60,000 nucleotides of DNA from Owenia fusiformis (taxonomy: Eukaryota; Annelida; Polychaeta; Sabellida; Oweniidae), in NCBI GenBank assembly GCA_903813345.2, contig CAIIXF020000012.1:32744501-32804500 (forward strand), written 5' to 3'. Made by a program: the position numbers and the translations under genes. The notes under the pieces were generated by a model that worked only from the letters and a program-made list of their open reading frames with translations, was not told the origin of the DNA and ran no database searches. Below are positions 1 to 11,502 of the stretch, in pieces; the stretch's first letter is position 1, and each line of letters opens with the position of its first letter.

Positions 1-1715
1 CTGTTTAGATCTGAGCTTAGGCGTGCGAAATTAATGTACGAAAGAGAACAAAATTTCAATTTTGAGCAAACTGCACAACTAGATATTGGCTCTTTTTACA
101 AAGCTATTAGAAGATCTAGAAGGCTTAAAACTCAGGATCATGAGCTCTTAGTAGATAATACAATCATTAGAGATCCCGCCTTGATTAGAGATGCATGGGC
201 GGACTTCTATGAGGAGCTCGGTACACCACTTGACTCTCCCAATTTTAATAATACATTTAAGGAAACCATTGAAAATGAACTGCTTAGGCTCAGATCTGAA
301 TCGTTCGACGACGAATACGGTAATTTAGCCATTGTCTCAGAGAGTGAAATCCAGAGCATCATATCTAAGCTACCTAACAATAAGGCACCTGGTCATGACT
401 CAATCACAAATGAGTACTTAAAATTCGGAGGCCCTATTGTTGTATATGCGATTACTTTTCTGTTTAACGCAATGATTAATGTTGAATTCATACCTATCAG
501 CCACAAGCTCGCTATAATGATATCTCTATATAAAGGCAAGAACAAGAATCGTTTAATTAGGAGGAACTACAGAGGATTATCGTTAACACCGGTTATAAGT
601 AAAGTGTGGGATACGCTAATTCTACAAAGAAATGAACCACTACTTAAGCAAATCGAAGTCCCGCACGAACTTCAGTTTGCAAACGCTGGAGGCAGTCAAA
701 TGGCCACATTTGTTCTTAAGGAGGTTATACACCACCATCTGGAAAGAGGCGGATCCACTATATATTCCGCGTTTTTGGACAATTGCCAAGCCTACGACTT
801 GTTATGGAGGCCTGGGCTTTTCGTCAAACTTCATAGGCTTGGTATCAACGGAAAGTCGTGGAGGCTGATAGTCCAGAGCTATAGCGACACTTACGCCAGA
901 GTTCTTTATGCTGGTGAACTTTCTCGAGCCTTCCAAGTCTCCCAGGGCTGTGGGCAAGGCCGGATATGCTCCACAATGTGGTTCCTGATTTACATAAACG
1001 ATCTGATAAAGGAACTTAATTCAACGCAGTATGGCCCACGGGTTTGCGACCTTAAAATATCCAACCTTTTAGTGGCAGACGACACCACGATATTGGCGAC
1101 AACCCCTACTGATTTGCAAGAGTTACTCAACATAGTGTATCAATATAGTTGTTTGTGGAGAATGGTCTACCACGCAGGTATTGATGGTAAAAGTTCAATT
1201 GTGATATTTACAAACGATACTAAATCAGAAATGGTGCAGTATCTCACACTAGGCAACGAACCACTACCAATTAAAAAGGAAGTCACTTATGTTGGAAACA
1301 TTATAAATCAGAATCTTAACACTAAGAGCACAATAGAAAAAGCATGTAACTCTTGTAAAAAGATTTTCAATTCTTTATGCGGTATCGGAATGCGAAATGA
1401 AGGAATTAATCCTATCGTTAGTTGTAATATATTGAAACGTTTCATCTTGACCAGCGCGCTCTTTGGTTGCGAACTTTGGACTAATATAAAAAACCAAGAA
1501 TTTCTACAGCTCGAAATCGCACAACGGTATTTTGCAAAACGCGTTCAAGGTTTTCCAGTGAGAACTACCAGTGATGCCGTCATAGCTACTCTTGGACTAT
1601 GGTCAATGAGAAGCTATGTAGAAAAAAATAAACTGTCCTTTCTTGGTAGACTTTGCGCGTCCCAACCAGATTCTATACAGTTTAAAGTGTTTTTAAGACG
1701 CATCAGTAGCTACAT
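1..1715 (+). pseudogene. LINE (non-LTR retrotransposon) reverse transcriptase, 5' part, truncated by a transposon
   Basis: This is the reverse transcriptase region of a non-LTR retrotransposon. The frame is open from the first base of the window, so the N-terminus lies outside. Visible family motifs are KAPGHDSI (about residue 117 counted from the Met codon at 34), the fingers motif NYRGLSL, FLDNCQAYD with the first catalytic aspartates, QGCGQG, YINDL, and the catalytic box as VADD (usual form YADD). The reading frame stays intact to 1743, but the last residues, from about 1717 on, come from the end of an inserted DNA transposon and not from the LINE. The C-terminal half of the same ORF resumes in frame at 8678 on the far side of the insertion. 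This suggests a young LINE copy killed by the insertion rather than by decay. The clade (Jockey, CR1 or I-like) is unresolved. Confidence 0.88.
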
Positions 1716-3269
1716 TAGAGAGGTTTCGCAAAACGCTTTTTAGCTCCACGTATCCGTATCCGTAACGTATTTACCAGATTTATGCGTTGTCAGTTCAATT
1801 TATACGTGAAATGGTACGGAAAACACGAAAAATGAGGCTTTTGTACGTTGGTCATTTACGTATCCGATTTTACCCTTCGATTATATTGTTTTTAGTTCTA
1901 AAGGTATCACTATATGAACAAGCACAGTGTGCTGTGTATAATTTGACTAAAATTTGGTGAATGAATTTGTTTATTGTTTGAAATAAATCGAGTTTTTCAA
2001 ATGGTATGTTCAATTCATTTTACACTGTATGGAATGGTATTGCAATAATTACAGTGTACATGTTTCGCACAACGTTTTAGCTACCCGTATCAAAATCCGT
2101 AACGCATCGATGGAGTAAAAGTGTACTCAATACGTTTGTGATACCAACAGCAATACCGAAAGTACGTAAACTAACACTTTTTGTGCGTAGTTGTCTCCGT
2201 ATCTATTTTGTCCTTCAAATCTTGATAAATTTTTCCCTAAATGTATAATTTTAGTAACCCACATATGTTATCATGTGTATCTTGCTAATTTTGATGAAGT
2301 AATAGCCTTATCTGCCGATAAATTTGATTATAAGCGAGTAGTCCCTGATCTGGACCCTCTGAAAAAAAGTTTTGTTGTCCGGTACTTTCCCACATAAAAT
2401 GATTGTACCGTTTGAAAGAACAGACTTCCCTCTTAAAGAAAACACCTCTTCTATTGATGTAAACAGGGGCAAAAGGCACCAAAACGGGGTTAGACAAGGT
2501 GGCATTCTGAAGTCTCACTTTCTTGTCATCACGATTCCAGGTAAACCATCAGACGGATTTACTTCAAGTTTTCAAACATGTTACATGGTAAGAAGTTCTA
2601 GAGCTGATTAACTTTGCGGCGGCCATCTTGCATTCTGGTGGCCATCTTGGAATTTTTTTTAGATAAATATTGTCATTGCAATTCCACAAAAACCACATAA
2701 CAGATATACTTCAAATGTTCACACATGTAACATGGTAAAAAGTCCTAGACCTCATTATTTTTTTGGTGGCCATCTTGCATTCTGGCAGCCATCTTGGAAG
2801 TTTTAAGATAAATATTGTCATCACGATTTCAGAAAATCCAAACGGATTTACTTCAAATTTCCACACATGTTACATGGTATGAAGTTCTAGAGCTAATTAA
2901 CTTTTCGGCAGCCATCTTGCATTCTGGCGGCCATCTTGGAAATTTTGGGATAAATCTTGTCATCGTGATTCCAGGAAAACAACTTCACAGTTTTACTTCG
3001 AATTTTCACACATGTTACATGGTATGAAGTTCTAGAGCTGACTAACTTTTCGGTGGCCATGTTGCATTCCGTCAGCCATCTTGGAAGTTTTTAGATAAAT
3101 CTTGTCATCACGATTCCATGAAAACCACGTAACAGTTTGACTTCAGATTTTCACACATGTTACATGGTAAGAAGTTATAGAGCTGATTAACTTTCCGATA
3201 GCCATCTTGCATTCTGGCGGCCATCTTGGAAGTTTGTAGATAAATATAAAATACAGTCAACCAACAAAG

Positions 3270-3722
3270 GATGCTCTCATTCTCCATATAAATAGAGCCA
3301 ACTATCAGGCCTATATTTGGCAAAACGCAGGCAAATCAATGATTGATTATCAATCCCCCACATTACATGGTTGGACATTCAAAGGGAATAAACTACAAAT
3401 TAAGTGGATGGGAAACGGTCCTGCCCCACAAGAAATAATGGAACTTGTTGCTTGTAGTTGTAAAGGAGCGTGTGACTTAATGAGATGTAGTTGTAAGAAA
3501 CAGGATCTCATTTGTGGAAGTTCATGTAAGTGCCGCAAAGGTGTGTGTGAGAACTGTCCAACCCATCAGCACGATGATGTTGATGAGAGCGACAATGAAT
3601 TTGAACCAGTTGATGACACCATTACACCAAACGTTGAAGATCAGGAAGAAAATGAATTACCTGAAAATCTCTTACCTGACAACTGGATGAACCAACTTGT
3701 CAAAGTTGATGCCATAATATGA
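3270..3722 (+). pseudogene. Cysteine-rich (CXC-like) C-terminal gene fragment carried in a transposon
   Basis: An open frame runs from about 3270 into the ORF whose Met is at 3339, ending with a stop at 3720-3722. Its core is a cysteine cluster of the form CSCKGACDLMRCSCKK followed by CGSSCKCRKGVCENC, at about residues 31-63 from the Met. That spacing resembles CXC/tesmin-type metal-binding clusters seen at the C-terminus of many uncharacterised invertebrate proteins, some linked to mobile elements. It is followed by an acidic tail. The residues before the Met (about 23) read sensibly and continue the protein, so the Met is probably internal and the piece is a captured or truncated 3' part. 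The function is unknown. It lies in the loop of the fold-back structure. Confidence 0.55.
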
Positions 3723-5080
3723 ATTATCTCACTCTGTATATACACTGGTGATCCGCTCGATTACAGGTACGATTTGTCCTTATTCCTTATTTCATGCGTT
3801 GTAGGCAGAATCCTCTCGACGTTTCTTCTCACAAACATGAATCAGTATCATATGTCTTAGAAAATGTACATGTTTGCGAAAAATAGCTCAGAAGACGACA
3901 GAATCGTCGATTTAATTCCTAACTTAAGTTACATAAAGGTTTGGGTTAAAAGTGCAGATCTGAACTGTTTTTTCGAAATACCGTTTATGTAACTTAAATG
4001 AGGAATTAAATGTACGATTATGTTGTCTTCTGAACTATTTGTTTGCAAATATGCACATTTTCTTAAACATATGATACTGATACACGTTTGTGAGAAAAAA
4101 TGTCGTGGGAATTCTGCCTACAAAGTGTGAAAGGAAAAAGGAAAAATCATACCTTCGATGTTCCCACATTTTGTTACTGAAACAAACCGTTTAGGTAACC
4201 AGCATAATCGAGTGGATCACTATAATATACTTTAGTAGTCTTTAATAATGTTAGGGAGGATGAGTTGTAAGGCATACTATGTCATGTTAGATCATGATCT
4301 ATACTATTTTTATTACAATTTACCAGTTACACTTTCTCCATGCTAGGTTCTGTTATAACTTTTGTTCCGTTTCCTATGGCATCCATGCTTTATACATTTA
4401 CATTCACAATGGTCCCTTCCTGGTATATTTTTTAGGTTTTATGACTGTTAAATTCTATAGTCTTGTTAAGACCACTTTATAAACAGGTTTATTATTACTG
4501 GTGTAACTAACACAACGAAAAAAATATAATTAATTTATTTGATTTTATATAACATGAAATTATTTTTTCTTTTCGATAAAACATTGCTTATTAGAAATAT
4601 ATTTAGTTGAAGAGTAAACAATCAGTTCTTCTATCACAAAGTTTATTTTGGTTCAGTAGATTTTTCTATACATTATTTTTATGTCACCACCACTAGTGAT
4701 TGGGTGACATATTGTAATAGCTTCGAACCTTTATCTTGACACTGTTCAGTAGTTAATGTGTACTGTATACTTAACAAGGTGTGGTGACATTTTGCATGTT
4801 TCTGCATCATCACTACTATTGAAAGCTTGTGTTGATATTGTAGCAGTGTTTTTTAAGTTCTTTAATTTGTTGGTACAATTAGTTTCAAAACCCTATACTT
4901 ATATCGATCTGACACACAGTTTTAGTGCAGGTTTAAGTGATTTTTGTTGATTATTAAACACAAAGAGCACATGTGTCTCGAACTCGCAACATTGTGGATA
5001 CAGAGCCCATTCACATAGTTTGACATGCTGGTGCTCTGAACCAGCTCGTTAGTTAATATCTGACTAAGAGACAGCTTGCT
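3723..5080. other. AT-rich transposon interior without a recognisable gene
   Basis: Only short unsupported ORFs occur here. At about 3800-4180 there is an imperfect inverted repeat: TCCTCTCGACGTTTCTTCTC at about 3811 pairs with the region near 4100-4120, and AACTTAAGTTACATAAA near 3920 with TTATGTAACTTAAAT near 3985. It may be another small hairpin element. The part near 4340-4400 resembles the 3' trailer of the dispersed retroelement repeat described below. Confidence 0.4.
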
Positions 5081-5084
5081 TTCC

Positions 5085-5460
5085 CAATGAAGAAACGTTA
5101 TCTGCAGCTTTTATGAGTACTATAGTATCTACAACTATTTTTGATCTTATGAGTATTGGATATCATTATTTTCAATTTTTCTTCAACATGTATTTTAATG
5201 ACTTCAGTATGAATGGAATGTCCCTGGTCGTTGATGAGGAATTGGTCATTGAACGGTGTGGATGCTGTTTATTCCCATATTAGATTATTGTCTTGGGATA
5301 TTCAGGTTTGATTTTTGTTTGCCAGTTTTACACTTTACAGTTTGCTTTTCCCACTAGGTTGCTTTACACTTTTTTCCTTTCTCATTTGTCATTTTTCTTT
5401 ATATTTGTAAGGATATGATACGCAGGTCTCTCCTTCTGTGTGATCACCTGTCCAGAAGAT
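5085..5460 (+). repeat. Dispersed retroelement 3'-trailer copy (family R1)
   Basis: Words such as TTTATGAGTAC, CAACTATTTTTGAT, TTATGAGTATTGG, CTTCAGTATGAATG and AATGTCCC are shared, in the same order, with copies at about 16360-17090 and 30320-30930, and inverted at about 25590-25940. In the 30-kb copy this trailer directly follows a degraded reverse transcriptase, so I read the family as the 3' end of that retroelement. Confidence 0.6.
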
Positions 5461-7329
5461 AATTCAACTGCATGAAGAACATTTCGTTGACATGATGCAC
5501 AGTGAAAGGTTTGCCACACATTTACATTTTCGTTTAAAAGAGCTTTAATTCCGTTATATACTCAGATCAAGGCCAATTTAGCATACATTTCGTTTTCAAA
5601 AATCACTGTGCAATAATGGATTTCAAAGAAATGTTTGACGTTTTCAATAATCTTTTTTCTTTTCGATGAAATGTAGTTATTTATTCTAAAAATCAATCGA
5701 TGTCATACACAAAATGCATTTAAGTGGTATAAAGTACAAAAGCAGAGTAAAAATATGTATTTTAGAATATCACCATGTGTTACCCCATTGTAGCGCCTCT
5801 TGCCCATGTTTCTATCAATATAAAACATGATATCATACACCAAATATGCATTTATGTCAAATTATGTGGTTTAAAATACAGAAAAATAGATAACATTCTC
5901 CTTAGAATACCACCTTGTGTAACCCCACTTTACTGCCTTTTGCCCCTGTTTATATCAATATAAAAGGTAGCATGTAACCTTCCTTGTATCATGTGTAAAA
6001 GTTTCAAGAAAATCAGTAAAGTGGTTTTCCTGGAATTACAATGACAAGATTTATCCAAAAAACTTCCAAGATGGCCGCCAGAATGCAAAACGGCCACCGA
6101 AAGGTTAATTAGCTCTAGAACTTCTTACCATGTAATATGTGTGAAAATTTGAAGTAAATCCGTTTGGTTTTTTCTGAAATCTTGATGACAAGATTTATCT
6201 TTAAACTTCCAAGATGGCTGCCAGAATGCAAGATGGCCACCGAAAAAATAATGAGGTCTAGGACTTTTTACCATGTTACATGTGTGAACATTTGAAGTAC
6301 ATCTGTTATGTGGTTTTTGTGGAATCGCAATGACAATATTTATCTGAAAAAAATTCCAAGATGGCCGCCAGAATGCAAGATGGCCGCTGCAAAGTTAATC
6401 AGCTCTACAACTTCTTACCATGTAACATGTGTGAAAATTTGAAGTAAATCCGTCTAATGGTTTACCTGGAATCGTGATGACAAGAAAGTGAGACTTCAGA
6501 ATGCCACCTTGTCTAACCCCGTTTTAGTGCCTTTTGCCCCTGTTTACATCAATAGAAGAGGTGTTTTCTTTAAGAGGGAAGTCTGTTCTTTCAAACGGTA
6601 CAATCATTTTATGTGGGAAAGTACCGGACAACAAAACCCCTTTTCTAGAGCCCTTTTGGAAATCAGATCGGGGACTAGAGGGGCCTGTACTGCAATATGT
6701 ACGAATAAAGCTTTAGTCACATTTGCTTATAGGCAGATGTAAGGTCTATCGTTTCTGGGGTCAATAGTAATACCGTAGTCAATTTCTTAGGGACATCAAA
6801 CCAATGGCCATGGTTAGCAGCTAGGCCACCTGAACATATATTTTGTGGCAAGGGGGAGCTTTTTGGCTTAAAACTCCCGAAAAGTGCTCAGTATGATGCA
6901 AAACTGAATGATTTTGAAAAAATGTCTAGCCAGGTAGCTTCTTCCCGTGGTATGACTTGAACACGCATCAAGCCGATGCGATCTATGTCAAATAGTAAGC
7001 GGCCTCGTTTGGGGGTCCAAGGAGACTAAAGCTTAGTGCCCAAGCTTCCCGGAACCACCGTCAGTGATTATGTAACAGGTAGAGTATATTTCTTTGATCC
7101 TAGGATGATGATATTGGCGTATCATTTCCTATTTTCATTTTTGTAAAGACATGCCTGACATCCAGATCCTGTAACGGATCTTCTCTCTTACATATGAGTC
7201 ACGGTAGGGGCACCAGATGTTCCTAACTCTTGGGTAGTGGTCCATGATGTGTTCTTCATTAGAAGCCTTGTGATGATAGGGAAGGGGGGGGGGGGGGTTG
7301 TTATTCAAGTACATATTCAGTAGATATCG

Positions 7330-8230
7330 GATTGTCCCTGATTGTTTTGTGCGAGTGTCTCCAGTTGGAATAACTTAGTTGAGTAAATCGGTATCAACGT
7401 TTCGTTGTTGTTTATTGGTTGTGCCTGATTGTGTTTTGATGGGTTGAGTAAATCGATTGAGTATTTGTTTAAGCCTGGTTGTGTAATGGTGGGTTAGTGT
7501 CATGTAGGTATAGGTTTTGCCGAATTGTGTTGTGTACGTTTGAGACTCGGTTCTCTTTTGATGGTTGTTAGTCTGGTGATTTAGTATCGGGTTGTGTCCC
7601 ATTGTGTTATGTTAATCTTATTATGGGTTGTTTTCTCTTGTGAATATGTTATGTTGGTTGGCTAGCTGGTTGTGGCTAGTCGGTTGAGGTATATTGTTGT
7701 GTCTGATTGCGTTTTGTGATTGGCGTTCTCTCCAATTGGGTTAAGTTAGTTGTGTATCTCGGTATTACAATTTTAAAGAGTTTTTTGTTTGTGCCTGATT
7801 TTGTTTTGATTGTTTTGTTTTGGGTTTTGAAAAATTGTGTTCTGTTCTTGAACAATGGGCTGTCTTTGCTTTTGTTGATTTACCATTGGGTTGTGACAAA
7901 TTGTGTGGTGATAATTTCACAGTTCGATGTGTTTTCATGGTTGTTAGTTTAGTTGTGTTTTATTGGTTGTGCCTGATTGTGTTTTTATTGTTTAGTGTTG
8001 AATTGTGCACAATTGTGTTGAGTTAATTCAACAATTGGTTGTGTTTGTCTTTGTTGTCTTATTATTGGGTTGTGACATATTGTGTTAATCTGACAGTTGG
8101 TTGTGTTTTGGTGGTTAAGTCAGGTTGCGCTATACTGGCTTTGGTGCTGGGTTATGCTCTATTGCGTTCTGTGTATTTTGACACTGGGTTATGTTCTATT
8201 GTACTGTTGTTGTGTTTGGTTGTAATAGGT
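7330..8230. repeat. Degenerate GT-rich minisatellite
   Basis: About 900 bases consist of loosely repeated units of roughly 25-30 nt. A common form is GGTTGTGCCTGATTGTGTTT. Strand composition is very asymmetric (G and T on the plus strand, little C). It is preceded by a poly-G run at about 7280-7297. The overlapping ORFs at 7707-8233 are hydrophobic low-complexity translations of the repeat and not genes. Confidence 0.7.
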
Positions 8231-8677
8231 TAATGACCACTATTCAGCTATTCTGTTTTCAAACCCTTAAATATTCCCAAAAGTATAATTTGACACTGAA
8301 TTGGTTATTGTAAACCTAGAAATAACCTTTTCTGGCCTAGAGGATATTCTTCATTTTGAAATTGATGTCATGAAATTAACAAATGACACCTTGGGGATGA
8401 AAGGGCTAATATGTATTTTTGCACTCACCAAAAATACTTTTGGAGTTGTGATTCTGAAAGCTGACACTCCCAATGGTGTTTTGAAATCTTAGTGCAGATG
8501 AAGCCTTTTATTTGACCCTAGTTTTCACTACTATTAAATACGGATTGAGATGCGTTTATAATTACGTACTTCAAAAAACGAACTGCGAAACGAAAATTAT
8601 CGAAATACGTATCCGTAAACGTAACGAGATACGGATGCGGATACGTTTTAGCTAATTCGTTTTGCGAAACCTCTCTA

Positions 8678-9525
8678 TTGTACGGCATGGCGCACATCTT
8701 ACGAGCACAGGTTTTATCTCGGACGTCTTTGATATTTGTAAGAAATACCCTGCTTTACAAGAAGTAGTCTCAGAATTTATACGTGCTGGATCATTCCCTG
8801 CCAAACAGAAGTGGAAAAGTTACATCGTCGCACAAATTCAAAATAGAGAGGAGTCTCTATGGAGAGAGTCTGTCATGAATAATCCTAAGACATTTCGTTA
8901 TAAAAACATCCAACACGAATATAAAACAGTTATTCATTGGAAGCTCGGACTCAAGTACCCAGCATTAACTTGGAAATTCGCGCAACTTTTGAATTTGATT
9001 TTCCTAAACACCGAGTATGAAAAAATGACATGTAAAGCATGCAAAGTAGAAACTAATGATGTAGTTAAACATGCTGTCTTAGAATGCCAAGCAGTAATTT
9101 CACTTCGAGACAATTTGTTTGAGGGCATCGTGGATATTCTAGATCCCGTTGATTCTGTTGCATTATTTAATGCTGAAGACAATATTTTGATAGAAGCCTT
9201 ATTGGGAGGCACAATTGATGTCCTCCAAAATTGTAAGCAAGAAATCTGGGAGCAATACATTTCATATTGTGCAATTAAGATCTCTAATCTTGTCCAGTAC
9301 CTTACTCAATTTAACTCATAACATGATTGCAATTATGTAATAGAAAACAATACAAGAATATCGCATCCATGTGTTTTTATTATTTATTTTTATTTGTTTG
9401 TTGGTTCACATGTTTCGATGTTTGTTGAATTTATGTAATTTTATATTGTGAGTTTTATATTTGCACGTTGATTGTACTCTTCTATAAAAGGAGGAATAAA
9501 AGGCAATACAATACAATACAATACA
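8678..9525 (+). pseudogene. LINE ORF C-terminal part and 3' tail
   Basis: This is the continuation of the LINE broken at 1715. The frame resumes directly after the right end of the inserted transposon and runs to a stop at 9319-9321. It includes CKACKVETND followed by KHAVLEC, the C-x2-C-xn-H-x4-C knuckle found near the C-terminus of many LINE ORF2 proteins. After the stop come about 200 bases of 3' untranslated sequence ending in a short tandem tail of the unit AATAC (about 9503-9525), a typical LINE 3' end. The insertion point lies between the reverse transcriptase and this C-terminal domain. Confidence 0.82.
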
Positions 9526-9540
9526 CAGCGTTTTCTGCTA

Positions 9541-9972
9541 AGGTCATAAGAAGTAGATCCTCTGTTTTGCGTCCCCTTGCTTGCACGATTTTGAGTAAAT
9601 CAGAAAAAAACACATCCAAATAGCAATCACAAGGGTCTGAAAGTACCATCGCATTTCAGAATCAGATGAAATGGCGGATAATTTGATGTGCGTCAAAATT
9701 GACAGTGTTATAATTATTTGACATACATTGTGTTTTTTCTTATTTTTTACCCTTGAATAATAGCTATATTTTTATATATTGTATAAAATGTATAGATATG
9801 TGTTTGTAATCACTGCAGATTGGGATGTCATCCTTTTTATGCCCCTAAAATGTATATATTTCTCAGCAAACAAGTTTGTGTTTTTTTCTTGAGTTTGTGT
9901 TTGTTTTCCTTGTACCCTTGCATGATTTGAATTTTGCCAGGACGCAAAACAAAGAATCTACTTCTTATGGCC
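9541..9972. mobile_element. 432-bp MITE with AGGYCATAAG ends
   Basis: The left end AGGTCATAAGAAGTAGAT and the right end, read inverted as GGCCATAAGAAGTAGAT, pair for about 35 bases through TTTTGCGTCC. TA lies on both sides (9539-9540, 9973-9974), which suggests a Tc1/mariner-type target duplication. No ORF is present, so it is non-autonomous. It landed 15 bases past the LINE tail. Confidence 0.75.
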
Positions 9973-10361
9973 TAATATACATTTGCTAACACCCCCACTT
10001 TCATAGTGAAGTGACTAATTGGTTTATGTTTACGTCTTAATGTGTTTTGGGTTCCTTGTTACAGCAAGGGGGGCCAGTAAAGTAGACTAACATGTTTGCA
10101 TGGCAAATTTTGATCGAATATGTGAGACACTTTAAAATGTAAAATGTAAGAAGTTTAAACTGAAATAAGATAAATACTACAAAAAAAAGATTTCTTCTAC
10201 TCGCATCTGGGATACTGCTTCGACGTCATTAGCCAGTCAAGTACAAAATGAATATCACACGCATCGAATGGTATACTCGAAAGAATTAACTCATACCTCT
10301 TATACCTATAATTGGGGATATCGTCAGACGGCTCATCATTCCCACCCGCCAGTTCCTACTC

Positions 10362-10401
10362 CGGAGCGTTTCTTTGTTTAGTTTCAGTAATGAAACGCTC
10401 C
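10362..10401. other. Perfect 10-bp stem-loop
   Basis: GGAGCGTTTC is followed 19 bases later by GAAACGCTCC, giving a perfect GC-containing stem in otherwise AT-rich sequence. The role is unknown. It could be an end-to-end remnant of a small transposon or a structured RNA. Confidence 0.45.
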
Positions 10402-10853
10402 GTCGTGCATGTAAGAACGTTTGGGTTGGACACCGTGTAATTTGTTCTGTAAATATTTACCTTTAATTTTACTTTTTATATACAATTTCAATATTATGTT
10501 AACATTGATTGAAGAAGCTCCTTTGATGTCCTAAGCTGCTTTGATGTCATTATATGTGTGTTGTTCAAAGTTCAAATATTCTTTAATCCAAAGACATTTT
10601 TTCACAGCAGTCACAGATGAAGTAACTGAAGTAAATGTTTCAAAATCATGCAGAGAGAAAACCCGGGAGAGAAAACTTTATTTTTTGTCATGAAATATGA
10701 AGTCATGTAATATAAGGACAAAATGTGAAAGTTTAGATGGCACCGTTTGACCATTTTATTTATGTCAATAAAGTGAAAAATAATGTTTAGAATGATTCAA
10801 GCTGTATTTAATAAATATTTATTTTCCCAAAACCTTGGCTTCATGTGATAAAG

Positions 10854-11009
10854 AATGAGTTGTCTAGGGGATGAGTTGTCTTGGAGATGAGTTGTCCAGG
10901 GGATGAATTGTTTAGGGGATGAGATGCCCAGGGGATGAGCTGTCCAGGGGATGAGTTGCCTAGGGGATGAGTTGTCCAGGGATGAGTTGTCTAGGGGATG
11001 AGTTGTCTG
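10854..11009. repeat. 16-bp minisatellite, about 10 copies
   Basis: Unit GATGAGTTGTCCAGGG with small substitutions and one 15-base copy. It gives rise to a spurious minus-strand repetitive ORF (10797-11021). Confidence 0.9.
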
Positions 11010-11404
11010 TAAGCAATTCATTGTATTGTAACGTATTATTTAATTGTTTGTTAGGCCGACCACTATAAATATGAACTAATCTAAACGAAACTAAACCAAA
11101 CCAAACCAAACTAAACCATATCAATATTATTTTCTCTTGTTTTTTGTGTGAAAAATATTACGTGAACAGAACTAAATTAAAAAGATGGTATATACTTGTC
11201 AGAAGTTATGTATCACATACGATTTTACAGTTTAATCAAACACTGGCGTTTAACATGAGATATTCTGAGCCAAAATAATCTTTATTTCGGTGAAGATTTA
11301 ACTTGGTGGATTTTTAAAATGTGCCACATTGAAATAAGTGTAAGTAAAGAACTTATGAAGAACATCAAGGTCGTACATACAATTGCATGTTATTTAAGGC
11401 GCAG

Positions 11405-11502
11405 ATCAACATAATCCCAGGCAAAGGCTACATGGATGACAGTGGATATGCACCACCTGGCGTCAAAATTACAACAAATTTCGACGATGATGAGAGTGAG
11501 AG
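11405..11502 (+). CDS. MACPF gene exon 1 (first readable)
   Basis: Acceptor GCGCAG, donor AG|GTAAGA, phase 0 to phase 2. Encodes INIIPGKGYMDDSGYAPPG and an acidic stretch. No Met start or signal peptide is present, so at least one exon lies upstream. The call depends mainly on phase fit and on the next exon. Confidence 0.7.

Larger units (their letters stand above)
2340..6680. repeat. Fold-back element with long inverted, internally repeated arms
   Basis: The stretch at about 2340-3240 returns in inverted orientation at about 5990-6680. Each arm contains diverged modules of about 170-190 bp with recurring words such as GCCATCTTGCATTCTGG, CACATGTTACATGGTA and GATAAAT.TTGTCAT. The left arm has about five modules and the right about three. 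The outer ends of the two arms (about 2345-2530 and 6470-6660) are close to identical, which points to recent origin or gene conversion. The loop between the arms holds the cysteine-rich gene fragment. These same modules open several short spurious ORFs on both strands. Confidence 0.8.
1718..8675. mobile_element. 6.96-kb terminal-inverted-repeat DNA transposon inserted in the LINE
   Basis: The left end reads GAGAGGTTTCGCAAAACG and the right end is its exact reverse complement. Both ends are flanked by TA (1716-1717 and 8676-8677). The inverted similarity continues inward for roughly 90 bases through motifs such as CGTATCCG and TAGCT, and a further end-like motif sits at about 2066. ATT would fit equally well as a 3-bp duplication at this site, but the short relative at 44571-44749 only fits TA. 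No transposase ORF was recognised, so this copy is probably non-autonomous. It carries a nested fold-back structure (about 2340-6680) and a GT-rich repeat (about 7330-8230). Confidence 0.82.
9975..11404. other. Region upstream of the first readable MACPF exon
   Basis: The signal-peptide exon and promoter of the MACPF gene should lie here or further left, but I cannot identify them. The stretch contains a 10-bp-stem hairpin (about 10362-10401), a 16-bp minisatellite (10854-11009) and a short AAACC-rich run near 11085-11115. No ORF with a convincing secretion signal and donor site was found. Confidence 0.5.

Noticed and set aside
7707-8233. Hydrophobic ORFs suggesting membrane proteins
   Set aside because: They translate a GT-rich degenerate minisatellite in several frames; Val/Leu/Cys richness follows from composition.
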